From positions 18,551-82,550 of the forward strand of contig NZ_PYMC01000018.1 in NCBI RefSeq assembly GCF_003026475.1: 64,000 nucleotides of DNA, read 5' to 3'. The stretch comes from Photobacterium lipolyticum. GTDB lineage: Bacteria > Pseudomonadota > Gammaproteobacteria > Enterobacterales > Vibrionaceae. Both the position numbers and the translations under genes were made by a program. This document shows, piece after piece, positions 55,307-64,000 of the stretch (position 1 is the stretch's first letter; the number at the start of each line of letters is the position of its first letter). Under the pieces are notes generated by a model. It saw only the letters and a list, made by a program, of their open reading frames with translations. It had not been told where the DNA came from and made no database searches.

Positions 55307-55480
55307 TTAACCCGTCATGATTTTCTCAAGAATCCAATGATAAGCAGCCCCACCAGCATAGACACCAACAATTCCCATTACTCCCGGCAATACCGGAGGA
55401 GCTGGAATGGGTAATTTGATTGCCGAAAATAACACACCGACGATAAATCCCGCCAAGATTGCCAGTAATACTTCACTCAT
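55307..55480 (-). CDS. XapX-type small membrane protein, 57 aa
   Basis: A short gene with a clear family pattern: SEVLLAILAGFIVGVLFSAI (helix 1), then KLPIPAPPVLPGVMGIVGVY (the conserved P-x-P-AP-x-LxG-x-GxxG block) and a second hydrophobic stretch ending WILEKIMTG. This is the XapX/DUF1427 domain layout of two short membrane segments. Function is unknown for the family. It lies between deoC and nupC on the same strand and probably has its own promoter. Confidence 0.85.
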   Translation of the reverse strand: MSEVLLAILAGFIVGVLFSAIKLPIPAPPVLPGVMGIVGVYAGGAAYHWILEKIMTG

Positions 55481-55698
55481 AAACCTATCACTCTGTCTTT
55501 CAGTTCATATTTATGAGTGTAGCTTGCAGCCCAAAAGGTGCCGCTTGAACCAATGGAATAATGCTAACAAAAGAAAATTGTAGAAAGCGGAGCGCAATCG
55601 ATTTTATGAGTTAAAAAAAAACGCCCACACCGCATTATTACGAAATCTGTTGAAAATACTTTTATACCAAATTCATTGGTATTGCTAAAACGCAGCTC

Positions 55699-55732
55699 AA
55701 AAAAAAACGCCACAGCAAGGCTGTGGCGTTTT
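55699..55732 (-). terminator. nupC terminator
   Basis: On the minus strand ACGCCACAGC / GCTGTGGCGT (10-bp perfect stem, 3-base loop) is followed by nine T, about 20 bases after the nupC stop. Confidence 0.92.
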
Positions 55733-55752
55733 AGTGCTGAACTTGTCAGTAA

Positions 55753-57009
55753 TTATAGAGACAAGAACAGACCTGCAATTGTTGCAGACATCAGGTTAGA
55801 TAGCGTACCTGCTGCTACAGCTTTCATACCGAAGCGAGCGATGTCGTGACGACGACTTGGCGCTAGACCACCCAGACCACCTAGTAGGATTGCTACTGAA
55901 GACAGGTTAGCAAAACCACATAGTGCGAAAGAAATGATTGCTTTAGTTTTCTCAGAAAGAATAACTTCAGCCGCTTCACCCAGGTAAGGGGCGAAGTTTA
56001 GGTAAGCAACGAATTCGTTTACAATCAGTTTCTGACCGATGAAAGAACCAGCGATGGTTGCTTCTTCCCATGGCACACCGATTAGGAATGCAAGTGGAGA
56101 GAAAACATAACCAAGGATCAGTTCCAGTGTCAGCTCAGGCATACCGAACCAACCACCAACACCGCCCAGCAGACCGTTGACTAGTGCAATCAGGCCGATG
56201 AAGGCTAGAAGCATTGCACCAACGTTCAGTGCTAGTTGCATACCAGAAGAAGCACCCGCAGCAGCTGCATCGATAACGTTCGCTGGTTTGTCAGCTTCAT
56301 CGTCAGCATCGCCAGCAAGTTGCTCGATTGGTGTTTCTGTTTCAGGTTTGATGATCTTAGCAAACAACAGGCCACCAGGTGCAGCCATGAATGATGCCGC
56401 GATTAGGTATTCCAGAGGCACGCCCATAGAAGCATAACCCGCTAGTACACCACCAGCAACAGAAGCAAGACCACCACACATTACTGCGAACAACTCAGAT
56501 TGAGTCATTTTTGGCACGAACGGACGGATAACCAGTGGAGCTTCCGTTTGACCAACGAAAATGTTAGCTGTCGCAGACATGGATTCCGCACGAGAAGTGC
56601 CCAGTGCTTTTTGTAGACCACCACCAAGTGCGTTGATAACAATCTGCATAACGCCCAGGTAGTAAAGCACACTGATCAATGCAGAGAAGAATACGATAAC
56701 TGGCAGCACGCGCAGGGCGAATACGAAACCGCCGCCACCGAATACTTCAAACATCTTATCTGACGTCAAACCGCCGAATAGGAAGTTAATACCGTCATTA
56801 CCGTAGCCAATTACATTAGCTACACCTTGAGACATGCCGTAAAGCACATCGCGACCAACAGGTACATAAAGAACAAATGCACCTAATAAGAATTGGATGG
56901 CAAATGCACCACCAACAGTACGTAAATTAATAGCTTTACGGTTATCTGATAGCAGAACTGCTAGACCTAGCAGTACTACGATCCCAACCAGGCTCATAAA
57001 CACGCTCAT
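55753..57009 (-). CDS. nupC: concentrative nucleoside transporter NupC
   Basis: Inner-membrane cation-coupled nucleoside importer (CNT family), about ten membrane segments. The substrate signature [20 protein letters not shown] near 161-180 and [20 protein letters not shown] near 370-390 (NxSS motif) are intact. Length 418 fits Vibrio NupC. It supplies nucleosides for the deo enzymes encoded downstream on the same strand. Two CRP-like sites lie upstream, as expected for CRP/CytR-type control. Confidence 0.96.
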   Translation of the reverse strand: MSVFMSLVGIVVLLGLAVLLSDNRKAINLRTVGGAFAIQFLLGAFVLYVPVGRDVLYGMSQGVANVIGYGNDGINFLFGGLTSDKMFEVFGGGGFVFALRVLPVIVFFSALISVLYYLGVMQIVINALGGGLQKALGTSRAESMSATANIFVGQTEAPLVIRPFVPKMTQSELFAVMCGGLASVAGGVLAGYASMGVPLEYLIAASFMAAPGGLLFAKIIKPETETPIEQLAGDADDEADKPANVIDAAAAGASSGMQLALNVGAMLLAFIGLIALVNGLLGGVGGWFGMPELTLELILGYVFSPLAFLIGVPWEEATIAGSFIGQKLIVNEFVAYLNFAPYLGEAAEVILSEKTKAIISFALCGFANLSSVAILLGGLGGLAPSRRHDIARFGMKAVAAGTLSNLMSATIAGLFLSL

Positions 57010-57156
57010 AGTTTATGGCTTCCCTTTTAGTAGTTAAGTTTGGCGTCTCGACAATTTGGCTCATTAAGAGTCCAGCGAATTATACTCATGCGGAGACAGA
57101 TAAAGTAATGCGAACATCACACTTTCCAAGGAAAGGAGATAAAAGTTTAGTGCTAA

Positions 57157-57174
57157 TCGTGAGCAAGATCACGA
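57157..57174. promoter_or_regulatory. CRP-like site upstream of nupC
   Basis: TCGTGA-N6-TCACGA is a perfect palindrome. Its core CGTGA-N6-TCACG differs from the CRP consensus TGTGA-N6-TCACA only at the two outer bases. It lies 148-165 bases upstream of the nupC start. Confidence 0.65.
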
Positions 57175-57220
57175 ACACGCCGACAGCTAGCGCAACCGAT
57201 TAGCGCAACCGTTCAGATAA

Positions 57221-57236
57221 TGAGATCTATATCACA
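57221..57236. promoter_or_regulatory. second CRP-like site upstream of nupC
   Basis: TGAGA-N6-TCACA, one mismatch to the CRP core. It is 64 bp from the first site and overlaps the last codons of yjjV. Paired CRP sites with a gap are the arrangement used by CytR in nucleoside promoters. Confidence 0.5.
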
Positions 57237-58020
57237 AGGCAATATGAAAAAGTTCAGCTGTAGTTAAGGTTGTCACCTCTTCTATTTGCCGTTCCGATTC
57301 CACTCGTATCTCGGCTAATACTCGCAAAATGTTACATAGCCTGTCAGGACGGTTAGGTTCGCCCTGAAAGCCGGCAACGGGCATATCAGGAGCATCGGTC
57401 TCCAGCATAAGCTCTGCCAATGGCAGACTGGCTATAGTATGGCGCGTTTTATTCGCCCTACCATAGGTAATCGTTCCACCGACTCCAATTTTGATACCTA
57501 GATCAATAAGTTGCTTGGCTTGTTGAGTGCTGCCGCTAAAACCATGGTACACACCGCCCAAAATCGGTGGGTTTTGCCTCAGAACCACCATCAGCTCGGA
57601 AAACGCTTTTCGGCAGTGTAAAATGACGGGTAAACCCATGCAGTTCGCTAACACAACCTGCTCTTTAAGCAGTTCTATTTGCAGTTCTTTATTAACATCA
57701 GCAATGGCAAAGTCTAGTCCGCACTCACCGACTGCAACGCATTTTTTCTTTTCATCACCTTCACTGATAGCGCTTAAGCGTGAAGCCAAATTAGAGATAG
57801 CGGTGTCACTATGCTCATGGCTAAAAAAGGGATGCAGGCCCAAAGCATAATAGAGGTTGGGATACTGCAGGCTAAGTTGCTCAACAAGCGCCCAGTTCCG
57901 CTCCCCTACCGAAGGGATCACAATAACCCCCACTCCGGCACGACGAGCCAGCTCAAGATAATGTGCTGGATCATCTGAAAATGGCGGGAAGTCGAAATGA
58001 CAATGGCTATCTATTAGCAT
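57232..58020 (-). CDS. yjjV: TatD-family metal-dependent hydrolase YjjV
   Basis: Putative metal-dependent DNase/hydrolase of the TatD family. The N-terminal metal pair HCHFD (His6, His8), the GECGLDF motif near 97-103, the His in VILHCRKAFSEL near 131-142, VYHGFSGS near 155-162 and the C-terminal ETDAPDMPVAGF near 203-214 are all present. Length 262 and location next to the deo genes match E. coli yjjV. Substrate is not established from sequence. Confidence 0.94.
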   Translation of the reverse strand: MLIDSHCHFDFPPFSDDPAHYLELARRAGVGVIVIPSVGERNWALVEQLSLQYPNLYYALGLHPFFSHEHSDTAISNLASRLSAISEGDEKKKCVAVGECGLDFAIADVNKELQIELLKEQVVLANCMGLPVILHCRKAFSELMVVLRQNPPILGGVYHGFSGSTQQAKQLIDLGIKIGVGGTITYGRANKTRHTIASLPLAELMLETDAPDMPVAGFQGEPNRPDRLCNILRVLAEIRVESERQIEEVTTLTTAELFHIAL

Positions 58021-58138
58021 ATAAAACTATTCATTATCATTCAGTTGAGGCCTTACCAAGTCAGTTTCCTCTACACCTTGTTTCAACCATTCCCGCATTT
58101 TCTTACTCCCCTATTCTTATCCAGTAAGATTAATCGGC

Positions 58139-60217
58139 TTATATTGATTTCGCTATCATCACGACCATAGTACGGCCTTTTACCAAGATGGTCTTATGAG
58201 GATAAGCTGGCACTTCATCAAGCGCGTAAATGTCTCGCGGGCTGCTTTCAGCCGTATTGATCAATAAATGCCAGCCCGTTAGCTCCCGCTCTGGTAATGT
58301 GAATTCAAGCGGATCCCAATACGCATTGCAAATCACATACAGTTCATCTTTCGTTTTCGGATGGCTGACGGTCAACGCCAGCGAATGGGAATGCTCTGAC
58401 CAGTCAGGTTGATAAGGCTTAAGGCCATGCCAGCAAATATCGACATTTTCTAATGCCGAGCTTAGTGACAAGTGCATGTTCCTCTCAATAGTTGGCTCAG
58501 CACGGCGGAATTGGCTGAGCAGTTTTACAAACCGCAGTAAATCGGCATGCTTATCAACTAACCGCCAGTCAAACCAGCTTATCTCGTTATTCTGACAATA
58601 CGCATTGTTATTACCCTGCTGGGTTCGCCTGACTTCATCCCCCATGCAGATCATCGGCGTTCCCAGCGATAGAAACAGTGTTGCCAGCATGTTTTTGCAC
58701 TGACGATGGCGCAGGGTCTCAATCTCAGTAAAATCGGTAGGCCCTTCAATTCCATAGTTACAGGACACGTTATGATTATCTCCGTCCCGGTTGTTTTCTC
58801 CGTTGGCCTGATTATGTTTCTGGTTATAGCTCACCAAATCATTGAGGGTAAAACCATCATGGGCACAGAGAAAATTGACAGAACGATGGGACGAATGATG
58901 ACGGCTGCCATAGATATCGGGCGAGCCCAGCATACGGGAGGCAAAACGGCTGACACTATCAATGTCTCCCCGCCAGAAAGCCCGAACATCATCACGGAAT
59001 TTACCGTTCCATTCATTCCAACGATCACCAATAAAGGAACCCACCTGATACAAACCAGCCGCATCCCAGGCTTCCGCAATAATTTTTGTGCCACTTAGAA
59101 TGGGATCTGAATCGATTGACCACAATAGCGGCGGTTCTTTCATCGGTACTCCCCGACTGTCACGAGCCAGAACGGAAGCTAGGTCAAAACGGAAACCATC
59201 AACGTGCATTTCGGTCACCCAATAATGCAGCGCATCAATGATCATCCGCCGTAATACACTATGATTAGCATTACAGGTGTTACCGCAACCACTGTAATTA
59301 GCGTATGAACCATCTTTCCGGTTAATCAGATAATAGGCACCATTCTGTAACCCTTTAAAGCAGAATGTCGGCCCGCCTTCGCCCCCTTCTGCTGTATGGT
59401 TAAACACCACATCAAGTATGACCTCAATACCGGCCTTATGCAGCTCTCTGACCAGCTCCTTAAATTCATTAATGGCACTCAGCGGATGTTTTCCAACACT
59501 ATAATCGGTATGCACAGCAAAAAAATTAATCGGGCTGTATCCCCAGTAATTTTCTTGGCCCTCCGGTGCATCCGACACATCAAACTGCTGCACTGGCATC
59601 AACTCAACGGCCGTTACCCCTAAAGATTTAAGATAAGGTATTTTATCAATAATGCCGGCGAAAGTGCCTTGATGCTCTTCCGCTATGCCAGAAGACAGAT
59701 GCCGGGTGAACCCCCCCACATGCATTTCATAAATCATGGTCTCAGTCAGCGAATGACGGGGAGACTCGCTGTCCTGCCAGTCAAAGACCCGGTGATCGAC
59801 GACTATACTTTTCATGCAGGCATCCATATTGGTTCCGGGCCCGATAGCTCGCTGCCTGTTATCATGATCACTAAAGCAAATAGCGTGACAGTATGGATCT
59901 ATCAGCACTTTGTCTTTATCGAAACGCAGGCCTTTTTCAGGTACCCACGGGCCATCAACCTGAAAGCCATAAATCTGGCCATGACCGATATTGGCAATGA
60001 AGATAAACCAGTAATGGCCGCGTTTGTGAATCAATGGATTGAGTACAAATGAGAGAAAAGGGCTATCAGAATTACGGTCAGTAAACAGGTGCAGGGTAAC
60101 CTGAGTGGCATCTTTGGAATACAGGCTGAAATTGACCCCCGTCTCTTTTACGGAACTACCTAATGGTGATGGAGCCCCTACTCCGGGATATATTTCACGA
60201 CTCTGCGCGACGTCCAT
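58139..60217 (-). CDS. glgX: glycogen debranching enzyme / isoamylase GlgX
   Basis: GH13 alpha-1,6-glucosidase acting on limit dextrins of glycogen. An N-terminal CBM48 module (SPLGSSVKETGVNFSLYSKD) is followed by the catalytic barrel: DVVFNHTAEG, DGFRFDLASVLARD with the nucleophile Asp, IIAEAWDAAG with the acid Glu and NFLCAHDGFTLNDLVSYNQK with the third Asp. I start at ATG 60217 (MDVAQSRE, 692 aa) with AGGGAG upstream; a longer form adds nine residues. It is not in a glg operon here; neighbours are yjjV and prfC. Confidence 0.94.
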   Translation of the reverse strand: MDVAQSREIYPGVGAPSPLGSSVKETGVNFSLYSKDATQVTLHLFTDRNSDSPFLSFVLNPLIHKRGHYWFIFIANIGHGQIYGFQVDGPWVPEKGLRFDKDKVLIDPYCHAICFSDHDNRQRAIGPGTNMDACMKSIVVDHRVFDWQDSESPRHSLTETMIYEMHVGGFTRHLSSGIAEEHQGTFAGIIDKIPYLKSLGVTAVELMPVQQFDVSDAPEGQENYWGYSPINFFAVHTDYSVGKHPLSAINEFKELVRELHKAGIEVILDVVFNHTAEGGEGGPTFCFKGLQNGAYYLINRKDGSYANYSGCGNTCNANHSVLRRMIIDALHYWVTEMHVDGFRFDLASVLARDSRGVPMKEPPLLWSIDSDPILSGTKIIAEAWDAAGLYQVGSFIGDRWNEWNGKFRDDVRAFWRGDIDSVSRFASRMLGSPDIYGSRHHSSHRSVNFLCAHDGFTLNDLVSYNQKHNQANGENNRDGDNHNVSCNYGIEGPTDFTEIETLRHRQCKNMLATLFLSLGTPMICMGDEVRRTQQGNNNAYCQNNEISWFDWRLVDKHADLLRFVKLLSQFRRAEPTIERNMHLSLSSALENVDICWHGLKPYQPDWSEHSHSLALTVSHPKTKDELYVICNAYWDPLEFTLPERELTGWHLLINTAESSPRDIYALDEVPAYPHKTILVKGRTMVVMIAKSI

Positions 60218-60317
60218 CGTCAACTCCCTGACAATTAATACCAATTACACCGAACAATACCATCTGGGCATGATATGCAACCGCTGGAGTATACAAGTAA
60301 TAATCATCTTTTAACAA

Positions 60318-60347
60318 ACAAAAAAAACCGCCACAAATGTGACGGCT
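60318..60347 (-). terminator. prfC terminator
   Basis: On the minus strand CCGTCACA / TGTGGCGG (one wobble pair) is followed by seven T, about 40 bases after the prfC stop. Confidence 0.82.
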
Positions 60348-60383
60348 GATTCGTTTTCGCTGTTAGTAACCGGTACTTAACGA

Positions 60384-61973
60384 TTAGTGTTCACGTGTTG
60401 CACGGAAATCGATGTCAGGAAAACGTTCTTTCGCCAGATTCAGGTTCACCATCGTTGGCGCAACATAAGTCAGGTTGTCGCCACCATCCAATGCCAGGTT
60501 AATCTGATTTTTGCGCTTAAACTCTTCCAGTTTCTTTGCATCATCACACTCAACCCAACGTGCAGTCGCAACGTTTACACCTTCGTAGATGGCTTCAACG
60601 TTATATTCTGCTTTCAGGCGAGCAACAACCACATCAAACTGAAGCACACCTACCGCACCAACAATCAAATCATTGTTCTGCAACGGACGGAATACCTGTA
60701 CCGCTCCTTCTTCTGAAAGCTGAACCAGGCCTTTAAGCAACTGCTTTTGCTTTAGTGGATCTTTGAGACGGATACGACGGAACAGTTCTGGCGCGAAGTT
60801 AGGAATACCCGCAAACTTCAGCTGTTCACCTTGAGTAAACGTATCACCAATCTGAATCGTGCCATGGTTATGCAGACCGATAATGTCACCGGCATACGCT
60901 TTCTCAGCTCGTGAGCGGTCACCGGCCATGAAAGTCACTGCATCAGAAATGCTAACATTCTTGCCTGTGCGGACGTGGTTCATCTTCATGCCCTGGTTGT
61001 AAGTACCAGATACTATTCGCATGAACGCTATACGGTCTCGATGCTTAGGATCCATGTTTGCCTGAATCTTAAATACGAAGCCAGAGAACTTCTCTTCTGT
61101 TGCTTCCACATCACGCTCATTGGCCTGACGAGGTAATGGCGTAGGCGCCCACTCCGTCAAACCATCCAGCATATGGTCAACACCGAAGTTACCCAGAGCG
61201 GTACCAAAGAATACTGGTGTTAATTCACCACGGAGAAACAATTCACGATCGAATTCGTGTGATGCGCCAAGCACCAACTCTAATTCTTCACGAACTTGTT
61301 CAGCTAAATAATCACCTACCGCAGCATTCAGCTCAGGATTATCCAACCCTTTGATAATACGCTGCTCTTGGATCGTGTGACCCTGCCCTGTTGCGTATAA
61401 GATCACTTCATCACGGTGAATATGGTAAACACCTTTGAACTCTTTACCGCATCCGATTGGCCATGATATTGGTGCACATGCAATGTTCAGCTCGTTTTCC
61501 ACTTCATCGAGCAGCTCCATCGGATCACGAATATCACGGTCCAGTTTGTTCATGAAAGTAACAATCGGCGTATCACGCAGACGGGTAACTTCCATTAATT
61601 TACGGGTACGATCCTCGACACCTTTAGCCGCATCAATCACCATCAGGCATGAATCGACCGCTGTCAGAGTACGATACGTATCTTCCGAGAAATCTTCGTG
61701 TCCCGGGGTATCCAGCAAGTTTACCAGACAATCATTGTACGGGAACTGCATTACCGATGTGGTTACCGAGATACCACGCTCTTTCTCCATTTCCATCCAG
61801 TCTGATTTTGCGTGCTGGTTAGAGCCACGACCTTTTACAGTACCGGCTTTCTGGATCGCGTTTCCGAATAACAATACTTTTTCAGTAATTGTTGTTTTAC
61901 CCGCATCCGGGTGAGAAATGATAGCAAAAGTACGTCTTTTAGAGACTTCGCTTTGAAATTCAGTTAGTGACAT
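60384..61973 (-). CDS. prfC: peptide chain release factor 3
   Basis: GTPase that removes RF1/RF2 from the ribosome after peptide release. G motifs: [12 protein letters not shown] (G1), [16 protein letters not shown] (G3) and FMNKLDRD (G4). The RF3-specific C-terminal domain follows. I use ATG 61973 ([10 protein letters not shown]), which gives 529 residues, the length of E. coli RF3; an upstream in-frame extension of 48 codons has no family counterpart. Divergent from the adhesin gene. Confidence 0.98.
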   Translation of the reverse strand: MSLTEFQSEVSKRRTFAIISHPDAGKTTITEKVLLFGNAIQKAGTVKGRGSNQHAKSDWMEMEKERGISVTTSVMQFPYNDCLVNLLDTPGHEDFSEDTYRTLTAVDSCLMVIDAAKGVEDRTRKLMEVTRLRDTPIVTFMNKLDRDIRDPMELLDEVENELNIACAPISWPIGCGKEFKGVYHIHRDEVILYATGQGHTIQEQRIIKGLDNPELNAAVGDYLAEQVREELELVLGASHEFDRELFLRGELTPVFFGTALGNFGVDHMLDGLTEWAPTPLPRQANERDVEATEEKFSGFVFKIQANMDPKHRDRIAFMRIVSGTYNQGMKMNHVRTGKNVSISDAVTFMAGDRSRAEKAYAGDIIGLHNHGTIQIGDTFTQGEQLKFAGIPNFAPELFRRIRLKDPLKQKQLLKGLVQLSEEGAVQVFRPLQNNDLIVGAVGVLQFDVVVARLKAEYNVEAIYEGVNVATARWVECDDAKKLEEFKRKNQINLALDGGDNLTYVAPTMVNLNLAKERFPDIDFRATREH

Positions 61974-62117
61974 TACAGTATTCTTTATATGTAAAAGCCG
62001 ATCTCTGTTGATACGATCAAATCTCATACAACAACAGAAAGAGAAAAAAGAAGGATGAACCCAATTAGAGCTATTCTCGCTGATTTCGACCAGATACACA
62101 ATCAGGCCCAATAACAA

Positions 62118-62362
62118 ACCCTACTCTCACCGCTTTTCAAGTAAGAAAAACGGCAAAAAAAACAATCACTCATAACCAGTGACCCAACCGTCAAAAATCA
62201 GACATCTGCCGAGATGTTCATTCCAATTATTTGACAGAATGTTACAATATCGCTTCCTGCGCGTTGTGATCGCTGAGTCTCTGATTCACCGTGCAAATAC
62301 AGGAAGCGATACCAAACTATTTATAAAAACACCAATAACATACCAGGGTAGAGTTCAAGGCT
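62118..62362. promoter_or_regulatory. divergent prfC/adhesin region with a long-arm inverted repeat
   Basis: Perfect 11-bp arms ATCGCTTCCTG (62249-62259) and CAGGAAGCGAT (62300-62310) bracket 40 bases in the presumed 5' leader of the adhesin, 52 bp before its ATG. This could form a stem in the mRNA or be a binding site. It does not match the c-di-GMP riboswitch consensus that I know. Confidence 0.55.
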
Positions 62363-64000
62363 ATGGAATCATATATCACAACGCAATCAGGACGTATTAC
62401 CGCTCTACAAGGCAATGCTGTTGCTGAATTCAACAATGCCCGACATCCTCTGACCGTTGATGATGTAATCCCTGATGGGGCCACTCTTTTGTTCGACAAT
62501 GGCACGGAGATTGCCATTATTCAGCAAGATGGTTCCGTACTTACCCTTGGTAATGAACAATCCGTTCCCGATGCTTCCACAGATGCATTGCTCAGTGACG
62601 AAATTGCAGCAATTCAATCCCTGATTGCTTCAGGTGACGATCCGACACTTTCTCTTCCTGAAACGGCAGCGGGTAATCAAACCGGCAACACCGGCGGATT
62701 CGACTTCGTTGATGTCGAGCGCCAGGCCGAAGAAACAATAGCGAATGCTGACTATTCAACCTCTGCGGTAATAAAAGATGACTCTCTACTAGTCGATGAA
62801 GATCGTGATGAAGAAAGCTCAGTTATTGATGATTCAGTCTCTGACAGTGACACCAATACTCCAGCAGGCAACAATAATACTCAACCTGAAGCGAATAACG
62901 TCAGCGTCACCACCGAGGAAGACACCCCGGTCAGCGGCCAGCTAACAGCCACCGATGTCGACGGCGATACCCTGAGCTTCGCGACAGGCACCGAGCCACA
63001 AAACGGCAGTGTTACCGTCAATACCGACGGCACCTGGACCTATACTCCGAATGAAAACTACAACGGTGGCGACAGCTTTACCGTGGTGGTCAGCGATGGC
63101 AACGGCGGCACTGATACGATCACGGTGAATGTTGGAGTCACATCGGTCAACGACGCGCCAGTGGCGAACGACGATACCGAGCTGAGCACCGAAGAAGACA
63201 CGCCGCTGACCATCGATGTGCTGGACAACGACAGCGACGTCGATAACGACACGCTGACCATCACGAAAGCGACCGTCCCTGCCGAGCAAGGCACCGTGGC
63301 GATCGACGACGGCAAGCTGGTGTTCACGCCGGCCGACAACTTCAACGGCGAAGCAACCATCAGCTACGAAATCAGCGACGGCCAGGGCGCCACCGACGCG
63401 GCCACCGCGACAGTAACCGTGACCCCGGTCAACGACGCGCCAGTCTTAGAGGGTGAGAACAACAAGCCACTGGGCGATGACATCAGCGTCACCACTTCGG
63501 AAGACAAGCCGGTCAGCGGCACCCTGAAGGCCACTGATATCGACGGCGATACCGTGAGCTTCGAAAAAGGTACCGAGCCACAGAATGGCAGCGTGATCGT
63601 CAGTGCCGACGGCACCTGGACCTACACCCCGAACACCGACTACAACGGCAGCGACAGCTTCACCGTGGTGGTCAGCGACGGCAACAACGGCACCGATACG
63701 ATTAGTGTTAACGTGGGTGTGACCCCAGTCAACGACGCGCCGACCATCGACGTGACGGCGGTCGATAGCATCGCAGAAGATGGCGTGAGCACAGCCACCG
63801 TGGTGGCGAGCTTCGAGGTCAGCGACACCGACAGCGAAAACTTAACCACCGCGATAGAGAACGATCCAAACGGCTACTTCACCATCGACGGCACCGACGT
63901 GAAACTGACTGCCGCAGGTGTGGCCGCGGTCAACAACGACGAGCTGGACCTGAAGAGCTTGACGGTCGAAGTGTCAGTGACAGACGGCGTCAACGATCCC
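62363..64000 (+). CDS. LapA-type giant repeat adhesin, N-terminal part
   Basis: 546 residues visible, open at the right edge. Residues 1-130 are a LapA-like retention module: a small beta domain (ALQGNAVAEF, then DGTEIAIIQQDG-like strands), then an acidic helix ending IASGDDPTLSLPETAAGNQT. TAAG at 101-104 is the site cut by LapG-type periplasmic proteases when c-di-GMP is low. An acidic linker follows, then ~85-95-residue cadherin/VCBS-like repeats: 180-264 and 374-458 are near copies (GTEPQNGSV, DGTWTYTPN, DSFTVVVSDGN, VNDAP); 265-359 is a different type (TPLTIDVLDNDSDVDNDTL). Probably type I secreted with calcium-binding repeats. RBS AAGG close to ATG. Confidence 0.93.
   Translation, partial: MESYITTQSGRITALQGNAVAEFNNARHPLTVDDVIPDGATLLFDNGTEIAIIQQDGSVLTLGNEQSVPDASTDALLSDEIAAIQSLIASGDDPTLSLPETAAGNQTGNTGGFDFVDVERQAEETIANADYSTSAVIKDDSLLVDEDRDEESSVIDDSVSDSDTNTPAGNNNTQPEANNVSVTTEEDTPVSGQLTATDVDGDTLSFATGTEPQNGSVTVNTDGTWTYTPNENYNGGDSFTVVVSDGNGGTDTITVNVGVTSVNDAPVANDDTELSTEEDTPLTIDVLDNDSDVDNDTLTITKATVPAEQGTVAIDDGKLVFTPADNFNGEATISYEISDGQGATDAATATVTVTPVNDAPVLEGENNKPLGDDISVTTSEDKPVSGTLKATDIDGDTVSFEKGTEPQNGSVIVSADGTWTYTPNTDYNGSDSFTVVVSDGNNGTDTISVNVGVTPVNDAPTIDVTAVDSIAEDGVSTATVVASFEVSDTDSENLTTAIENDPNGYFTIDGTDVKLTAAGVAAVNNDELDLKSLTVEVSVTDGVNDP

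Noticed and set aside
61974..62117. 48-codon N-terminal extension of RF3
   Set aside because: The internal ATG gives exactly the length of E. coli RF3; the extension is low in conservation signals.
62231..62248. TTGACA followed by TACAAT as a sigma-70 promoter of the adhesin
   Set aside because: Only 6 bases separate the two boxes; about 17 are needed.

Overview
The window reads as a chromosomal segment of a gammaproteobacterium of the family Vibrionaceae, most likely Photobacterium or a close relative. The evidence is the conserved block radA / plzC-type PilZ gene / serB / ytjB / deoD-deoB-deoA-deoC / nupC / yjjV / prfC, a LuxP-LuxQ autoinducer-2 receptor pair with all recognisable LuxP ligand residues, and short ATACCA/TGGTAT palindromes between genes. 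Genus assignment is inference.

Bases 1 to about 15,500 are a mosaic genomic island. It starts with the tail of a DUF3987-like gene and two small accessory genes. Next comes a minus-strand type I restriction-modification operon, hsdM-hsdS-(PD-(D/E)XK-like gene)-hsdR, whose HsdR carries a C-terminal AlbA_2/Schlafen-type domain. A decayed IS256-type transposase follows. Then two 25-bp near-identical repeats, the first being the 3' end of a tmRNA gene (ssrA), are each followed by a perfect hairpin with a T-run and by the start of a different broken tyrosine integrase. This is the signature of successive integrations at one ssrA attachment site. The cargo between and after these sites is a HipBA toxin-antitoxin pair with four evenly spaced operators and a Dgt-type dGTPase.

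Bases 15,600-27,100 (minus strand) hold a type II choline-utilisation (cut/GRM2) bacterial microcompartment operon. Reading from its promoter: three BMC-H shell proteins, CutF acetaldehyde dehydrogenase, a BMC-P vertex protein, CutO alcohol dehydrogenase, the long-form choline trimethylamine-lyase CutC, its activase CutD, a fourth BMC-H with a long Lys/Pro/Ala-rich tail, PduL phosphotransacylase, a flavoprotein-like protein and two SMR exporters. Choline would be cleaved to trimethylamine and acetaldehyde, and acetaldehyde disproportionated to ethanol and acetyl-CoA, then acetyl phosphate. Upstream lies a translationally coupled regulator operon: a TetR protein, a membrane-bound ToxR/VtrA-like wHTH protein and a small membrane partner. 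It is preceded by a perfect FNR box and a perfect 9-bp-arm palindrome.

Bases 30,000-64,000 are mostly core genome: a Sel1-repeat protein, a polytopic membrane protein, an XRE regulator, yjjX, trpR, slt, ettA, a small PilZ protein, an M23 endopeptidase, radA, a large two-PilZ protein (PlzC-like), luxP-luxQ, serB, ytjB/ahpA, the deo nucleoside-catabolism operon, a 57-residue XapX-type gene, nupC, yjjV, a glycogen-debranching enzyme and prfC. The window ends inside a giant repeat adhesin. Its N-terminus carries a LapA-type retention module with a TAAG protease site, which would link it to c-di-GMP control, as the two PilZ proteins also suggest.
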